A stretch of 64,000 nt of DNA from Paractinoplanes lichenicola. Lineage in GTDB: Bacteria; Actinomycetota; Actinomycetes; Mycobacteriales; Micromonosporaceae. The stretch spans positions 360,079-424,078 of the forward strand of contig NZ_JAENHO010000009.1 in NCBI RefSeq assembly GCF_016785085.1, in the 5' to 3' direction. The notes under the pieces were generated by a model. It did no database searches, was not told the DNA's origin, and worked only from the letters and a program-made list of their open reading frames with translations. The stretch's first letter is position 1. Every line of letters starts with the position of its first letter. Both the position numbers and the translations under genes were made by a program. Positions 8,105 to 15,553 of this stretch are shown here, in pieces.

Positions 8105-8842
8105 ATGTTCGGAGTGCCGCTGTTGGAACAGCATGTTCGACCCGACTTCCGCAAGACGGTGGTGTACGGGCTGGTTGCGCTGGCCGCGCTGATCGTCGGC
8201 AGCCAGGTCGGTGACATCAAGTCGGTCGAGTTGCGGGATCGGCTGATCGCGTACGGGTGCGCGGTCGTGGTCGCCGTGGGCGGGATCATGGCCAGCCGCA
8301 CGGCATCGCGTGAGGTTCATCGCGTCACGCAGATGCGCGCGGGTGACGCGGCAGCCACGCCGCTGCGGCTGCTCGTGCTGCTGGGCGGCTATCTGATCGC
8401 CGTGTTCGCGGTGTGCGACCTGCTCGGCGTGGGGCTGCAGCATCTGCTCGTCGGCGGCGCGGTCACCGGCGTGATCCTGGGCCTGGCCGCGCAGCCGGTG
8501 CTGAGCAACCTGTTCGCGGGGCTCGTGCTGCTTTTCGCGCGTCCGTACATTCCCGGGCAGCAGGTGCGCGTTCTGTCCGGCGCGATCGGCGGGCCGCATT
8601 ACGGCACGATCATCTCGGCCGGCCTGCTCTACACGGTGCTCGAGACGTCGGAAGGGCCGCTGAACATTCCGAATTCGGCGCTGCTGGCCTCCGCGGTCGG
8701 GCCGTCCGAGGGCGAGCCCGACGATCAGCCGGCCGACCCGGCCGATCCGGTGCCGGCCGATCACGACGCGGCCGCGCTGGCCACCGCCGCCGCCATTGCG
8801 GAGACCGCCGACGATGCGAACCGCAAAGACAACGGCGAGTGA
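8105..8842 (+). CDS. MscS-family small-conductance mechanosensitive channel homologue
   Basis: A 245-residue inner-membrane channel protein that would release solutes on osmotic downshock. Hydrophobic helices lie at about 18-37, 46-62 and 82-102. The pore-lining helix is GGAVTGVILGLAAQPVLSNLFAGL (about 118-141), and the beta domain follows (ARPYIPGQQVRV, then LNIPNSALLASAVG). The protein stops soon after the beta domain. It therefore lacks the C-terminal alpha/beta portal of E. coli MscS and carries an acidic Asp/Ala-rich tail instead. Confidence 0.82.
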   Translation: MFGVPLLEQHVRPDFRKTVVYGLVALAALIVGSQVGDIKSVELRDRLIAYGCAVVVAVGGIMASRTASREVHRVTQMRAGDAAATPLRLLVLLGGYLIAVFAVCDLLGVGLQHLLVGGAVTGVILGLAAQPVLSNLFAGLVLLFARPYIPGQQVRVLSGAIGGPHYGTIISAGLLYTVLETSEGPLNIPNSALLASAVGPSEGEPDDQPADPADPVPADHDAAALATAAAIAETADDANRKDNGE

Positions 8843-8878
8843 ACCGGGCTGCTTGATTCCACCGGGCATGCTTGATCT

Positions 8879-9259
8879 GTGCGACTGATACTGAACGTTC
8901 TCTGGTTCATCTTCGGCAGCGGCTTCGTGCTCGCGATCGGTTACGGACTGGCCGCCCTCATCTGTTTCGTGCTGATCGTGACCATCCCGTTCGGGATCGC
9001 CTCGCTGCGGCTGGCGGTGTATTCGCTGTGGCCGTTCGGGCGCACGGTGGTCAGCCGCCCCGGGATCGGCGTGGCGTCGGGTCTCGGCAACATCATCTGG
9101 GTGGTCGTGGCCGGCTGGTGGCTCGCCCTCACGCACATCGTGGCCGGTATCGCCCTGTGCGTGACCATCATCGGCATCCCGTTCGGCATCGCGAACTTCA
9201 AGCTGGTCCCGGTCGCTTTCTGGCCCCTGGGCCGGGAAATCGTCGAGCTGGCCGATTAG
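8879..9259 (+). CDS. yccF: YccF domain membrane protein
   Basis: A 126-residue protein with the duplicated YccF pattern. IPFGIASLRLAVYSLWPFGR at about 36-57 and IPFGIANFKLVPVAFWPLGR at about 99-120 are each preceded by a hydrophobic helix (MRLILNVLWFIFGSGF and the LTHIVAGIALCVTIIG stretch). The function of the family is unknown; it is an inner-membrane protein. The GTG start at 8879 is needed to include the first helix. It lies 36 bp after the MscS homologue, in the same direction, and is probably co-transcribed. Confidence 0.85.
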   Translation: MRLILNVLWFIFGSGFVLAIGYGLAALICFVLIVTIPFGIASLRLAVYSLWPFGRTVVSRPGIGVASGLGNIIWVVVAGWWLALTHIVAGIALCVTIIGIPFGIANFKLVPVAFWPLGREIVELAD

Positions 9260-9287
9260 TTCCGCCCGGCCCGGCGGTCCTACCCGC

Positions 9288-9821
9288 ATGCGAAACGTTG
9301 TGCTCTACACCCTGATGTCCCTCGACGGCGTCGCGGAAAGCCCCGACAATTTCGTCTTCGAGTTCGACGAGCTGATGCACGCCAACCTCGCCGACCTGAT
9401 CGGCGCGCAGGACACCGTGCTGCTCGGCCGGGCCCAATACGACGAGTGGGCGTCCTACTGGCCGACCTCGGACATGCAGCCGTTCGCCGATTTCATCAAC
9501 AGCGTTCCCAAGTACGTCTTCACGTCGTCGACGCCGTCCGTGGAATGGGCGAAGACGACAGTCGCGTCGTCGCTCGATGTCGTTCGCGAGCTCAAATCCC
9601 AGCCGGGCGGCGACATCGGGGTGCACGGCAGCATCGGCCTGTCCCGCGCACTTCTGGCCGCCGGACTCATCGACCGGATCAGCCTGGTCGTCTACCCGGT
9701 CGTCGCGAGCCGCGGGCGCAAGCTGTTCGAGGACGACAAACCGCTCACCAAGCTGCACCTCCTCCGTTCCCGGCCGACCTCCTCGGGTGGCCTCCTGCTC
9801 GACTACGAGGTGCGCCGGTAG
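9288..9821 (+). CDS. Dihydrofolate-reductase-like (RibD C-terminal domain) protein
   Basis: A 177-residue single-domain protein of the RibD_C/DHFR fold. MSLDGVAESPDNFVFEFDEL opens the fold, DTVLLGRAQYDEWASYWP covers the cofactor strand-helix, and GGDIGVHGSIGLSRALLAAG with LIDRISLVVYPVVASRGRKLF is the classic C-terminal signature. These stand-alone actinobacterial paralogues are presumed NADPH-dependent reductases without known substrate. It is 28 bp after yccF. Confidence 0.85.
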   Translation: MRNVVLYTLMSLDGVAESPDNFVFEFDELMHANLADLIGAQDTVLLGRAQYDEWASYWPTSDMQPFADFINSVPKYVFTSSTPSVEWAKTTVASSLDVVRELKSQPGGDIGVHGSIGLSRALLAAGLIDRISLVVYPVVASRGRKLFEDDKPLTKLHLLRSRPTSSGGLLLDYEVRR

Positions 9822-9976
9822 CCACCCGTCACCCGCAATCGTCACCACCGGGGCGCCCGCGCCGCGCCTCGGTGGGGCAAAAGCGTGCGGCTCGAACGAT
9901 CGCCGAGGCCAGGTGCTCGGGTTGGCGCCGACGATAGCGAGCTCACCTCGTGATCGCTCCTGCCCTGATCGGCTCC

Positions 9977-10002
9977 TGTGGATAACTCGGAATTGTGGAT
10001 AA
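9977..10002. other. Two consensus DnaA boxes 17 bp apart
   Basis: TGTGGATAA, the complement of TTATCCACA, occurs at 9977-9985 and again at 9994-10002 in the spacer 9822-10120. Exact pairs of the 9-mer are rare by chance in DNA of this composition. There is no dnaA, dnaN or AT-rich unwinding region nearby, so this is not an origin. A DnaA-binding or titration role is possible. Confidence 0.5.
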
Positions 10003-10120
10003 CCGTCGAAGCCGTCCCGCCGTGGCGTAGCGTCCACACCCGAAAAATCAAAGCCCCCAGGGTGGGGGGTCTCGGGGGAGGGTCCTATTGGGACTCCAAG
10101 GTCAATTCACGGGGGTTCAT

Positions 10121-10321
10121 ATGGCTGCGAAGTACGTCGTGTTGCAAGAGGCTGGTGACGGCGCATGGCGGCTCATCGGCGAGGTGAACCGACGGCCTGG
10201 CATGCCGGCGCGTAAGGGCCGCGGGCAAGCTGTCGAGGACCTGCTCGGTCGTCCGCCGGTTGAGGGTGAGCGCTTCGCCGTTCTCCCGCTCAGCGAGTGG
10301 CGGGTCGGCCTCGACTGGTAG
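10121..10321 (+). CDS. Small conserved-looking basic protein, unknown function
   Basis: A 66-residue protein beginning MAAKYVVLQEAGDGAWRLIG. It has the pattern of a small beta-rich domain, with alternating hydrophobics, then PARKGRGQAVEDLLG and a closing FAVLPLSEWRVGLDW. ATG 10121 is preceded by the purine-rich word ACGGGGG. No family is recognised with certainty. It is convergent with the ROK gene, whose stop lies 27 bp away. Confidence 0.55.
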   Translation: MAAKYVVLQEAGDGAWRLIGEVNRRPGMPARKGRGQAVEDLLGRPPVEGERFAVLPLSEWRVGLDW

Positions 10322-10347
10322 CGGGCGTTGAGACGCCGAGCGGCCGC

Positions 10348-11484
10348 TTACGAGGGTGAGCGGGTGTGGCCCGGGGCGATCGAGGCCTGGACGACCAGGG
10401 CCGCCGCGCCGATGGCGGCTGCGTCGCGGGGCTGGGCCGACAGTTCGACCACGACCTCGTGGCGTCGGCGGGCGTGCGCAGTCGCCGCCAAGTGATTCCG
10501 CAGCCGGCGGGCATAGATCGATCCCGCCACCGCCATCCCCGGCCCGGTCAGCACCAGCCGGCCGAGGTCGAGCAGGTTGACCGTCGACGTCACGGCCACT
10601 GCCAGATATCCCGCCGCCTCGTCGACCAGCGCGAATGCCTCGGCGTCACCGCTCACGGCGGCCCGGGCAAGGGCGTCGTACGCGCTCGGCAGTGACCCGT
10701 CCAAGCGCAGGCGGGCGGACAGGCCCGGGTGTTCGCGCGCGGCGGCGACGGTGGCGGCCATGGAGGCGTACCGTTCGACGCAGCCGCGGTTGCCGCAGGG
10801 GCACGGCCGCCCGTCGTACGCGATGGAGAGGTGTCCTAGTTCGCCCGCGTCGAAGCTGGCCCCGCGGAACAGCGCGCCCCCGAAGACCAGGCCGGCGCCG
10901 ATTCCCGTGGACAGGTAGACGCTGCCGAACGCCTGGTCGCGGGACACCCGGCGGGTCCAGAACTCGCCCAGCGCGGCGGCCGCCGAGTCGTTCTCGACCA
11001 GCACGGGCAGGCCGAGCTGGGCCGCCAGTTCGACGCCGCGCGACGACGGGACCCGGCCCGCGGGGGCGACGATCGCCAGGCCCTCGATGCGGTCGCGGGG
11101 CAGGTCGAGACCGGCCACGAAATCGTCGAAGCGCTGCCCGAAGTCGTCGCTCAGCGGCACCACCTCGCGGCCGACGACGCCGCCGGTGAGGTCGATCGCC
11201 ACGCACGTCACCGATTCGGGGCCCAGGTGGAAGCCGATGCCGAACCGGTTGGCCGGGTTGATCGCGAGCAGCTTGCGCGGCGCCCCGCGTACGGAGTCGG
11301 CGGAGCCGGTCTCGTGGATGACCCCGTCGGCGATGAGGTCGCGCACGATGCCCGAGATGGAGGGCTGGGTCAGGCCGGTGAGCTCGGCCAGCTCGACCCG
11401 GCTGACCGCGACGGCCGAGCGGACGACGTCGACGACGAGGGCGCGGCTGCCCGGCCCGGCCGCGGGCGCTTCACGACGTGCCAT
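10348..11484 (-). CDS. ROK-family transcriptional repressor of the mannan locus
   Basis: A 378-residue NagC/XylR-type regulator. A winged helix at about residues 15-75 (SRVELAELTGLTQPSISGIV) is followed by the ROK sugar-kinase-like domain. The glycan-binding segment VENDSAAAALGEFW, the glycine-rich STGIGAGLVFGG, and the zinc motif GELGHLSIAYDGRPCPCGNRGC with its Cys ligands are all present. It is divergent from the sensor and importer genes. The 17-bp AT-rich palindrome at 12407-12423 resembles ROK operators, so repression of the mannan importer is inferred. Start ATG 11484 is preferred over upstream in-frame codons. Confidence 0.86.
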   Translation of the reverse strand: MARREAPAAGPGSRALVVDVVRSAVAVSRVELAELTGLTQPSISGIVRDLIADGVIHETGSADSVRGAPRKLLAINPANRFGIGFHLGPESVTCVAIDLTGGVVGREVVPLSDDFGQRFDDFVAGLDLPRDRIEGLAIVAPAGRVPSSRGVELAAQLGLPVLVENDSAAAALGEFWTRRVSRDQAFGSVYLSTGIGAGLVFGGALFRGASFDAGELGHLSIAYDGRPCPCGNRGCVERYASMAATVAAAREHPGLSARLRLDGSLPSAYDALARAAVSGDAEAFALVDEAAGYLAVAVTSTVNLLDLGRLVLTGPGMAVAGSIYARRLRNHLAATAHARRRHEVVVELSAQPRDAAAIGAAALVVQASIAPGHTRSPS

Positions 11485-11534
11485 GGGCGTACGGTCCTTG
11501 TCTCCTGCGGCTGGCCACGCGTTACCGTACCTGG

Positions 11535-12362
11535 GTGACACAGCCTCAGCGGCGGGTCGGCCTGGTTCTCGCGCGTGCGTCGCGGGTGCTGGGCGAGGAG
11601 CCGTATTACCACGAGTTCCTCGAGGGGCTCGAGCGCGTGCTGACCCCGGCCGGCGTGTCGGTGCTGGTGCAGGTGGTCACCGATCGCGAGGCCGAGAGCG
11701 CGGTGTACGAGCGGTGGGCGGCGGCGCGGCTCGTCGACGGGGTGGTGCTGGTCGATCTCGCGCCCGGCGACGATCGGGTGGCCCTGGTCGGGCGGCTCGG
11801 TCTGCCCGCGGTCGTGCTGGGCGCGCCGTCGACCGCGTCCGGGTTGCCGACGGTGTGGACTGACGACGCCGGTTTCGCGCAGGAGGCCGTGCGCTTCCTG
11901 GCCGACCGGGGCCACCACGTGATCGGGCACATCAGCGGCCCGCTCACCTTCGCGCACACGCAGCTGCGCCGCACGGGGGCCGAGACCGAGGCCACCGTAC
12001 GGGGGGTGGCCCTGCTGCGGGCCGAAGGCGATTACTCGTACGAGTCGGGTCGCGCGGCCGTCGCGGAACTGCTCGCGCAGGATCCGACCGCCATCATGTG
12101 CGACAACGACCTGATGGCGCTGGGCGTGCTCGACGAACTGCGGGAGCGCGCGATCGCCGTGCCGGGCGACGTGTCGGTGGTCGCCTGGGACGACTCGGCG
12201 CTGTGCCAGCTCGCGACGCCGCCGCTCTCCGCGATGAGCCACGACGTGGGCCGCATCGGCGAGCTCGCCGGCGGAGCGCTGCTCGACGCCATGGCCGGCA
12301 AACCCGCCGAGGTGTACGAGGCCCCGGCCGCCCACCTCGTCGCCCGCGCCACCACGAACTGA
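11535..12362 (+). CDS. LacI-type sugar-sensing domain protein without a DNA-binding domain
   Basis: A 275-residue protein that begins directly with the periplasmic-binding-like fold of LacI regulators (RRVGLVLARASRVLGEEPYY), continues through VDGVVLVDLAPGDDR and FLADRGHHVIGHISGP, and ends with the typical AIMCDNDLMALGVLDELRER, SVVAWDDSALCQL region. No helix-turn-helix precedes it, and the 50 bp up to the ROK start leave no room for one. It is probably a cytoplasmic ligand sensor. It starts at GTG 11535 and lies upstream of the importer genes. Partnership with the ROK protein is speculation. Confidence 0.8.
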   Translation: MTQPQRRVGLVLARASRVLGEEPYYHEFLEGLERVLTPAGVSVLVQVVTDREAESAVYERWAAARLVDGVVLVDLAPGDDRVALVGRLGLPAVVLGAPSTASGLPTVWTDDAGFAQEAVRFLADRGHHVIGHISGPLTFAHTQLRRTGAETEATVRGVALLRAEGDYSYESGRAAVAELLAQDPTAIMCDNDLMALGVLDELRERAIAVPGDVSVVAWDDSALCQLATPPLSAMSHDVGRIGELAGGALLDAMAGKPAEVYEAPAAHLVARATTN

Positions 12363-12406
12363 CCGTTGCACCAGCTCAGCCTCCTCTTCACGCATCCCAC
12401 GACCAC

Positions 12407-12423
12407 TTAAATTATTAATCTAA
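12407..12423. promoter_or_regulatory. AT-rich palindromic operator, ROK type
   Basis: A 17-bp dyad TTAAATTATTAATCTAA whose halves differ at only one base pair, in a genome above 70% G+C. It abuts the -35 box TTGACA. NagC/XylR/ROK regulators typically bind such TTA...TAA palindromes, and a ROK gene lies in this locus. Confidence 0.72.
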
Positions 12424-12425
12424 GG

Positions 12426-12455
12426 TTGACATGCCTGCAATGGCGGGCCCATGCT
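12426..12455 (+). promoter_or_regulatory. Promoter of the mannan ABC importer operon
   Basis: The perfect -35 hexamer TTGACA (12426-12431) is followed after 18 bp by CATGCT (12450-12455), which keeps the conserved A2 and T6 of a -10 box. The predicted transcript starts about 60 nt before ATG 12523. The operator at 12407-12423 lies directly upstream. Confidence 0.5.
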
Positions 12456-12522
12456 GGGCGCTCTACAGGGCGGCGCGCATCCGCTCTTCTCGATGAGATT
12501 TTCTGAGCGAACGGATACCGGC

Positions 12523-13830
12523 ATGACCACAAGAAGGCACCTGCTGGGGCTGGGCCTGGCGACCACGCTGACCCTCGCGGCCGGCTGCACCGGTGGCGCG
12601 GGCAGCGACGACGACGGCGGCGCGGGTGGCGAGATCACGGGCGAGATCACGGTGCTGACCAACCGCACCGACCTGGCCGAGACCGCGCTCCCGGCGTACG
12701 GGAAGGAATTTGAGGCGAAGTATCCGGGGACGAAGGTCAGTTTCGAGCCCGTCACGAACTACGAGGGCGACGTCACGACGCAGCTCAGCTCGGGTGACTA
12801 CGGGGACGTGCTGTTGATCCCCAACACGGTCGCCGTCGACCAGCTCGGGCAGTTCTTCGAGCCGCTGGGCAGCACCGACGAGCTCAAGGCGAAATACCGG
12901 TTCGTCGACGAGAAGGCGTTCGACGGCAAGGTCTACGGGCTGTCGATCGGCGGGGTCGCGAACGGCCTGGTCGTGAACAAGCGGATCTGGCAGCAGGCCG
13001 GCATCACCGCGCCGCCCAAGACGCCCGAGGATTTCCTGAGCGGGCTGGCGAAGATCAAGCAGACGACCGGCGCGGTGCCGTTCTACACCAACTACAAGGA
13101 CGGCTGGCCGCTCGGGTTCTTCAACAGCCAGCGCGCGATCCTGGGCGATCCCGCCATCAACGACAAGTTCCCGGCCGACCCCGCGCCGTGGCAGCCCGGC
13201 AAGATCGAATACATCACCGACGGTCTCCTGTTCGACATCGTGCACGGCGGACTCATCGAGAAGGACCCGCTCACGACGAACTGGGAGGGCTCCAAGCCGA
13301 TGATCGCCACCGGCAAGGTCGCCACTATGCTGCTCGGCTCGTGGGCGGTGCCGCAGATGAAGGACGCGGCCAAGGCGGCCGGCGCGAACCCGGAGGACAT
13401 CGCCTTCTGGCCGTTCCCGTACCAGACCGGCGGCAAGTTCCACGCGCGCATCGAGGGCGACTACAAGGCCGCCGTCTCGCGCAGTTCGGACAACAAGGCG
13501 ACCGCACGGGCCTGGCTCGACTGGTTCGTCAACGAGTCGGGCTTCGCCGGCGATCAGGAGGCCATTCCGCCCGCGGTCGGGCAGCCGCTGCCGGCCGGGC
13601 TCAAGGCCTTCCAGGACACCGGGGTCGAGCTCGTCGAACTGCCCGCCGCGACCACCAACGCGGGCAAGGAGGACGAGATCATCAAGGAGTCCGAGATCGA
13701 CCTGACCGGCAACATCTATCGGCAGAAGCTGGTCGACATCGCGCGCGGGGCGGCCAAGGGCGACAAGGACTCGTACTTCGCCGAGCTGAACAAGCGCTGG
13801 GGTGACGCGCACTCCCGGGTCATGCGATGA
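12523..13830 (+). CDS. Sugar ABC transporter substrate-binding lipoprotein
   Basis: A 435-residue extracytoplasmic binding protein of the family 1 solute-binding type. MTTRRHLLGLGLATTLTLAA leads to a lipobox Cys (LTLAAGC, residue about 22), then a Gly/Asp-rich tether. The mature fold starts GEITVLTNRTDL. YGLSIGGVANGLVVNKRIW and KVATMLLGSWAVPQM are typical hinge-region motifs. Judged from its neighbours, the ligand is probably a manno-oligosaccharide. It overlaps the next permease gene by 4 bp (ATGA). Confidence 0.88.
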   Translation: MTTRRHLLGLGLATTLTLAAGCTGGAGSDDDGGAGGEITGEITVLTNRTDLAETALPAYGKEFEAKYPGTKVSFEPVTNYEGDVTTQLSSGDYGDVLLIPNTVAVDQLGQFFEPLGSTDELKAKYRFVDEKAFDGKVYGLSIGGVANGLVVNKRIWQQAGITAPPKTPEDFLSGLAKIKQTTGAVPFYTNYKDGWPLGFFNSQRAILGDPAINDKFPADPAPWQPGKIEYITDGLLFDIVHGGLIEKDPLTTNWEGSKPMIATGKVATMLLGSWAVPQMKDAAKAAGANPEDIAFWPFPYQTGGKFHARIEGDYKAAVSRSSDNKATARAWLDWFVNESGFAGDQEAIPPAVGQPLPAGLKAFQDTGVELVELPAATTNAGKEDEIIKESEIDLTGNIYRQKLVDIARGAAKGDKDSYFAELNKRWGDAHSRVMR

Positions 13831-14744
13831 CGGTGCTCCTCTCGCGTCCCCGGCCTTCGGTGGAGACCGCGCGTCCGGCCAAGCGGAAGATTCCCGCCCA
13901 CTGGTTCTATCTGGCGCCCGCGCTCATTCTGCTCATCACGTTCACCTATGTGCCGGTCGGTAACATGGTCTGGTACAGCTTCCACAAGTGGGACGGGCTG
14001 AGCCCGGCGATGGACCCGGTGGGCTGGGACAACTACGTCCGGGTGTTCACCGACGAGCGTTATTGGCGCGTCTTTCTGATCAGCCTGTACTACTTCGTCG
14101 CGTCGTTCGCCCAGATCGCGATCGCCCTGTATTTCGCGGTGATCCTGTCGTTCAGCACCCGGTTCCGCAATCTGTTCAAGGGCATCCTGTTCTTCCCGTA
14201 TCTGCTCAACGGGGTCGCCGTCGGGTTCGTCTTCCTCTATCTGTTCCAGCCCGGCGGCACGCTCGACAGTGTTCTGCGCATCGTGGGACTGGGCGACCAG
14301 GCGCGTTTGTGGCTGGGCGACCCGGACGTCGCGAACATCTCGCTCGCCGCCACGTCGGTCTGGCGGTTCACCGGGCTGAGCTTCGTGCTCTTCCTGGGCG
14401 CGATCCAGTCGATTCCGGGCGAGATCTACGAGGCGGCCGATCTGGACGGCGCGAACCGCTGGCACCAATTCCGCTACATCATCGCGCCCGGGATCCGCCG
14501 CATCATCAGCCTGAGCTTCATCCTGGCCATCTCGGGCAGCCTGGCCGTCTTCGAGATCCCGTTCATCATGACCGGCGGCGCGAACGGCACCCGGACATTC
14601 GTCATCCAGGCCTACGAGACGGCGTTCCAATTCCGGCAGATCGGGTTGGCGTCGGCGATGGCGGTGGTGCTGTTGCTGCTCGTCCTGCTCATCACCTGGA
14701 TCCAGCGCCGGCTGATCCCCGACGACGAGGTGAGCCTGTCATGA
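13827..14744 (+). CDS. Sugar ABC transporter permease, MalF/UgpA type
   Basis: A 305-residue inner-membrane permease with six predicted helices starting at about residue 28 (WFYLAPALILLITFTYVPVG). The ATPase-coupling EAA loop is EIYEAADLDGANRWHQFRYI at about 202-221. It overlaps both neighbours by ATGA, so translation is coupled with the binding protein and the second permease. No ATP-binding subunit gene follows. A shared MsiK-like ATPase encoded elsewhere is the usual actinobacterial solution. Confidence 0.9.
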   Translation: MTVLLSRPRPSVETARPAKRKIPAHWFYLAPALILLITFTYVPVGNMVWYSFHKWDGLSPAMDPVGWDNYVRVFTDERYWRVFLISLYYFVASFAQIAIALYFAVILSFSTRFRNLFKGILFFPYLLNGVAVGFVFLYLFQPGGTLDSVLRIVGLGDQARLWLGDPDVANISLAATSVWRFTGLSFVLFLGAIQSIPGEIYEAADLDGANRWHQFRYIIAPGIRRIISLSFILAISGSLAVFEIPFIMTGGANGTRTFVIQAYETAFQFRQIGLASAMAVVLLLLVLLITWIQRRLIPDDEVSLS

Positions 14745-15553
14745 CCCGCTTTTTCAAGTACGCCTCCCTGGTCGGCGCCTCGATCGTCGTGCTCGTGCCG
14801 CTAGTCGTCGTCCTGTTCGCGGCGTTCAAGACGCACGCCGAATACAGCACCACGGGTCCGCTGACCCCGCCGCGCGACTGGTTCAATTTCGACAACTTCG
14901 CCACCGCGTGGTCCAAGGGGCACATGCTCCGGGGATTCTGGAACACCACCGTCATCCTCGCGATCTCGCTGACCGGCACCGTGTTTGTCGGCACCCTTGC
15001 GGCGTACGCGATCAGCCGGTTCTCGTTCGCCCTCAAGCGCCTCGTGCTCGGGCTGTTCCTGGTGGCCGCGCTCGTGCCCGGCGTGACCACCCAGGTGGCG
15101 ACGTATCAGATCGTGAAGTCGATGGGCCTGGTCAACACGTCGTGGGCCGCGATCGTGCTGTTCCTCGGCACCGACATCGTCTCCATCTACATCTTCATCC
15201 AGTTCATGTCGTCGATTCCGAAGAGCCTGGACGAGGCCGCGGTCATCGACGGCGCGAACCGCTTCACCGTCTATCGCAAAGTCATCCTGCCGCTGATGCG
15301 CCCGGCGATCGCGACCGTGGTCATCATCAAGGGAATCGCCATCTACAACGAGTTCTACATACCGTTCCTCTACCTGCGCTCCCCGGAGCTCAACGTCATC
15401 TCGACCGCGCTGTTCCGCTTCAAGGGCCCGTACGGCGCGCAGTGGGAGACCATCGCCGCCTGCACGATGATCGTCATCATCCCGACGGTTGTCATCTTCC
15501 TGCTGCTGCAGCGCTTCATCTACAACGGCGTCACCGCGGGAGCCACGAAATGA
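14741..15553 (+). CDS. Sugar ABC transporter permease, MalG/UgpE type
   Basis: A 270-residue second permease half. Its first helix is at about 10-30 (GASIVVLVPLVVVLFAAF), and its EAA loop is SLDEAAVIDGANRFTVYRKV at about 159-178. A NEFYIPFLYLRSP segment precedes the last helices, as in oligosaccharide importers. It pairs with the upstream permease and overlaps the beta-mannosidase start by 4 bp, which ties import to intracellular hydrolysis. Confidence 0.9.
   Translation: MTRFFKYASLVGASIVVLVPLVVVLFAAFKTHAEYSTTGPLTPPRDWFNFDNFATAWSKGHMLRGFWNTTVILAISLTGTVFVGTLAAYAISRFSFALKRLVLGLFLVAALVPGVTTQVATYQIVKSMGLVNTSWAAIVLFLGTDIVSIYIFIQFMSSIPKSLDEAAVIDGANRFTVYRKVILPLMRPAIATVVIIKGIAIYNEFYIPFLYLRSPELNVISTALFRFKGPYGAQWETIAACTMIVIIPTVVIFLLLQRFIYNGVTAGATK

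Noticed and set aside
9977..10002. Replication origin
   Set aside because: Two DnaA boxes alone, with no AT-rich region and no dnaA, dnaN or rpmH nearby, do not make an oriC.
14908..15549. Upstream extension of the beta-mannosidase frame through the second permease gene
   Set aside because: The extension is out of frame with real permease coding sequence and gives Arg/His-rich nonsense; the mannosidase starts at ATG 15550.
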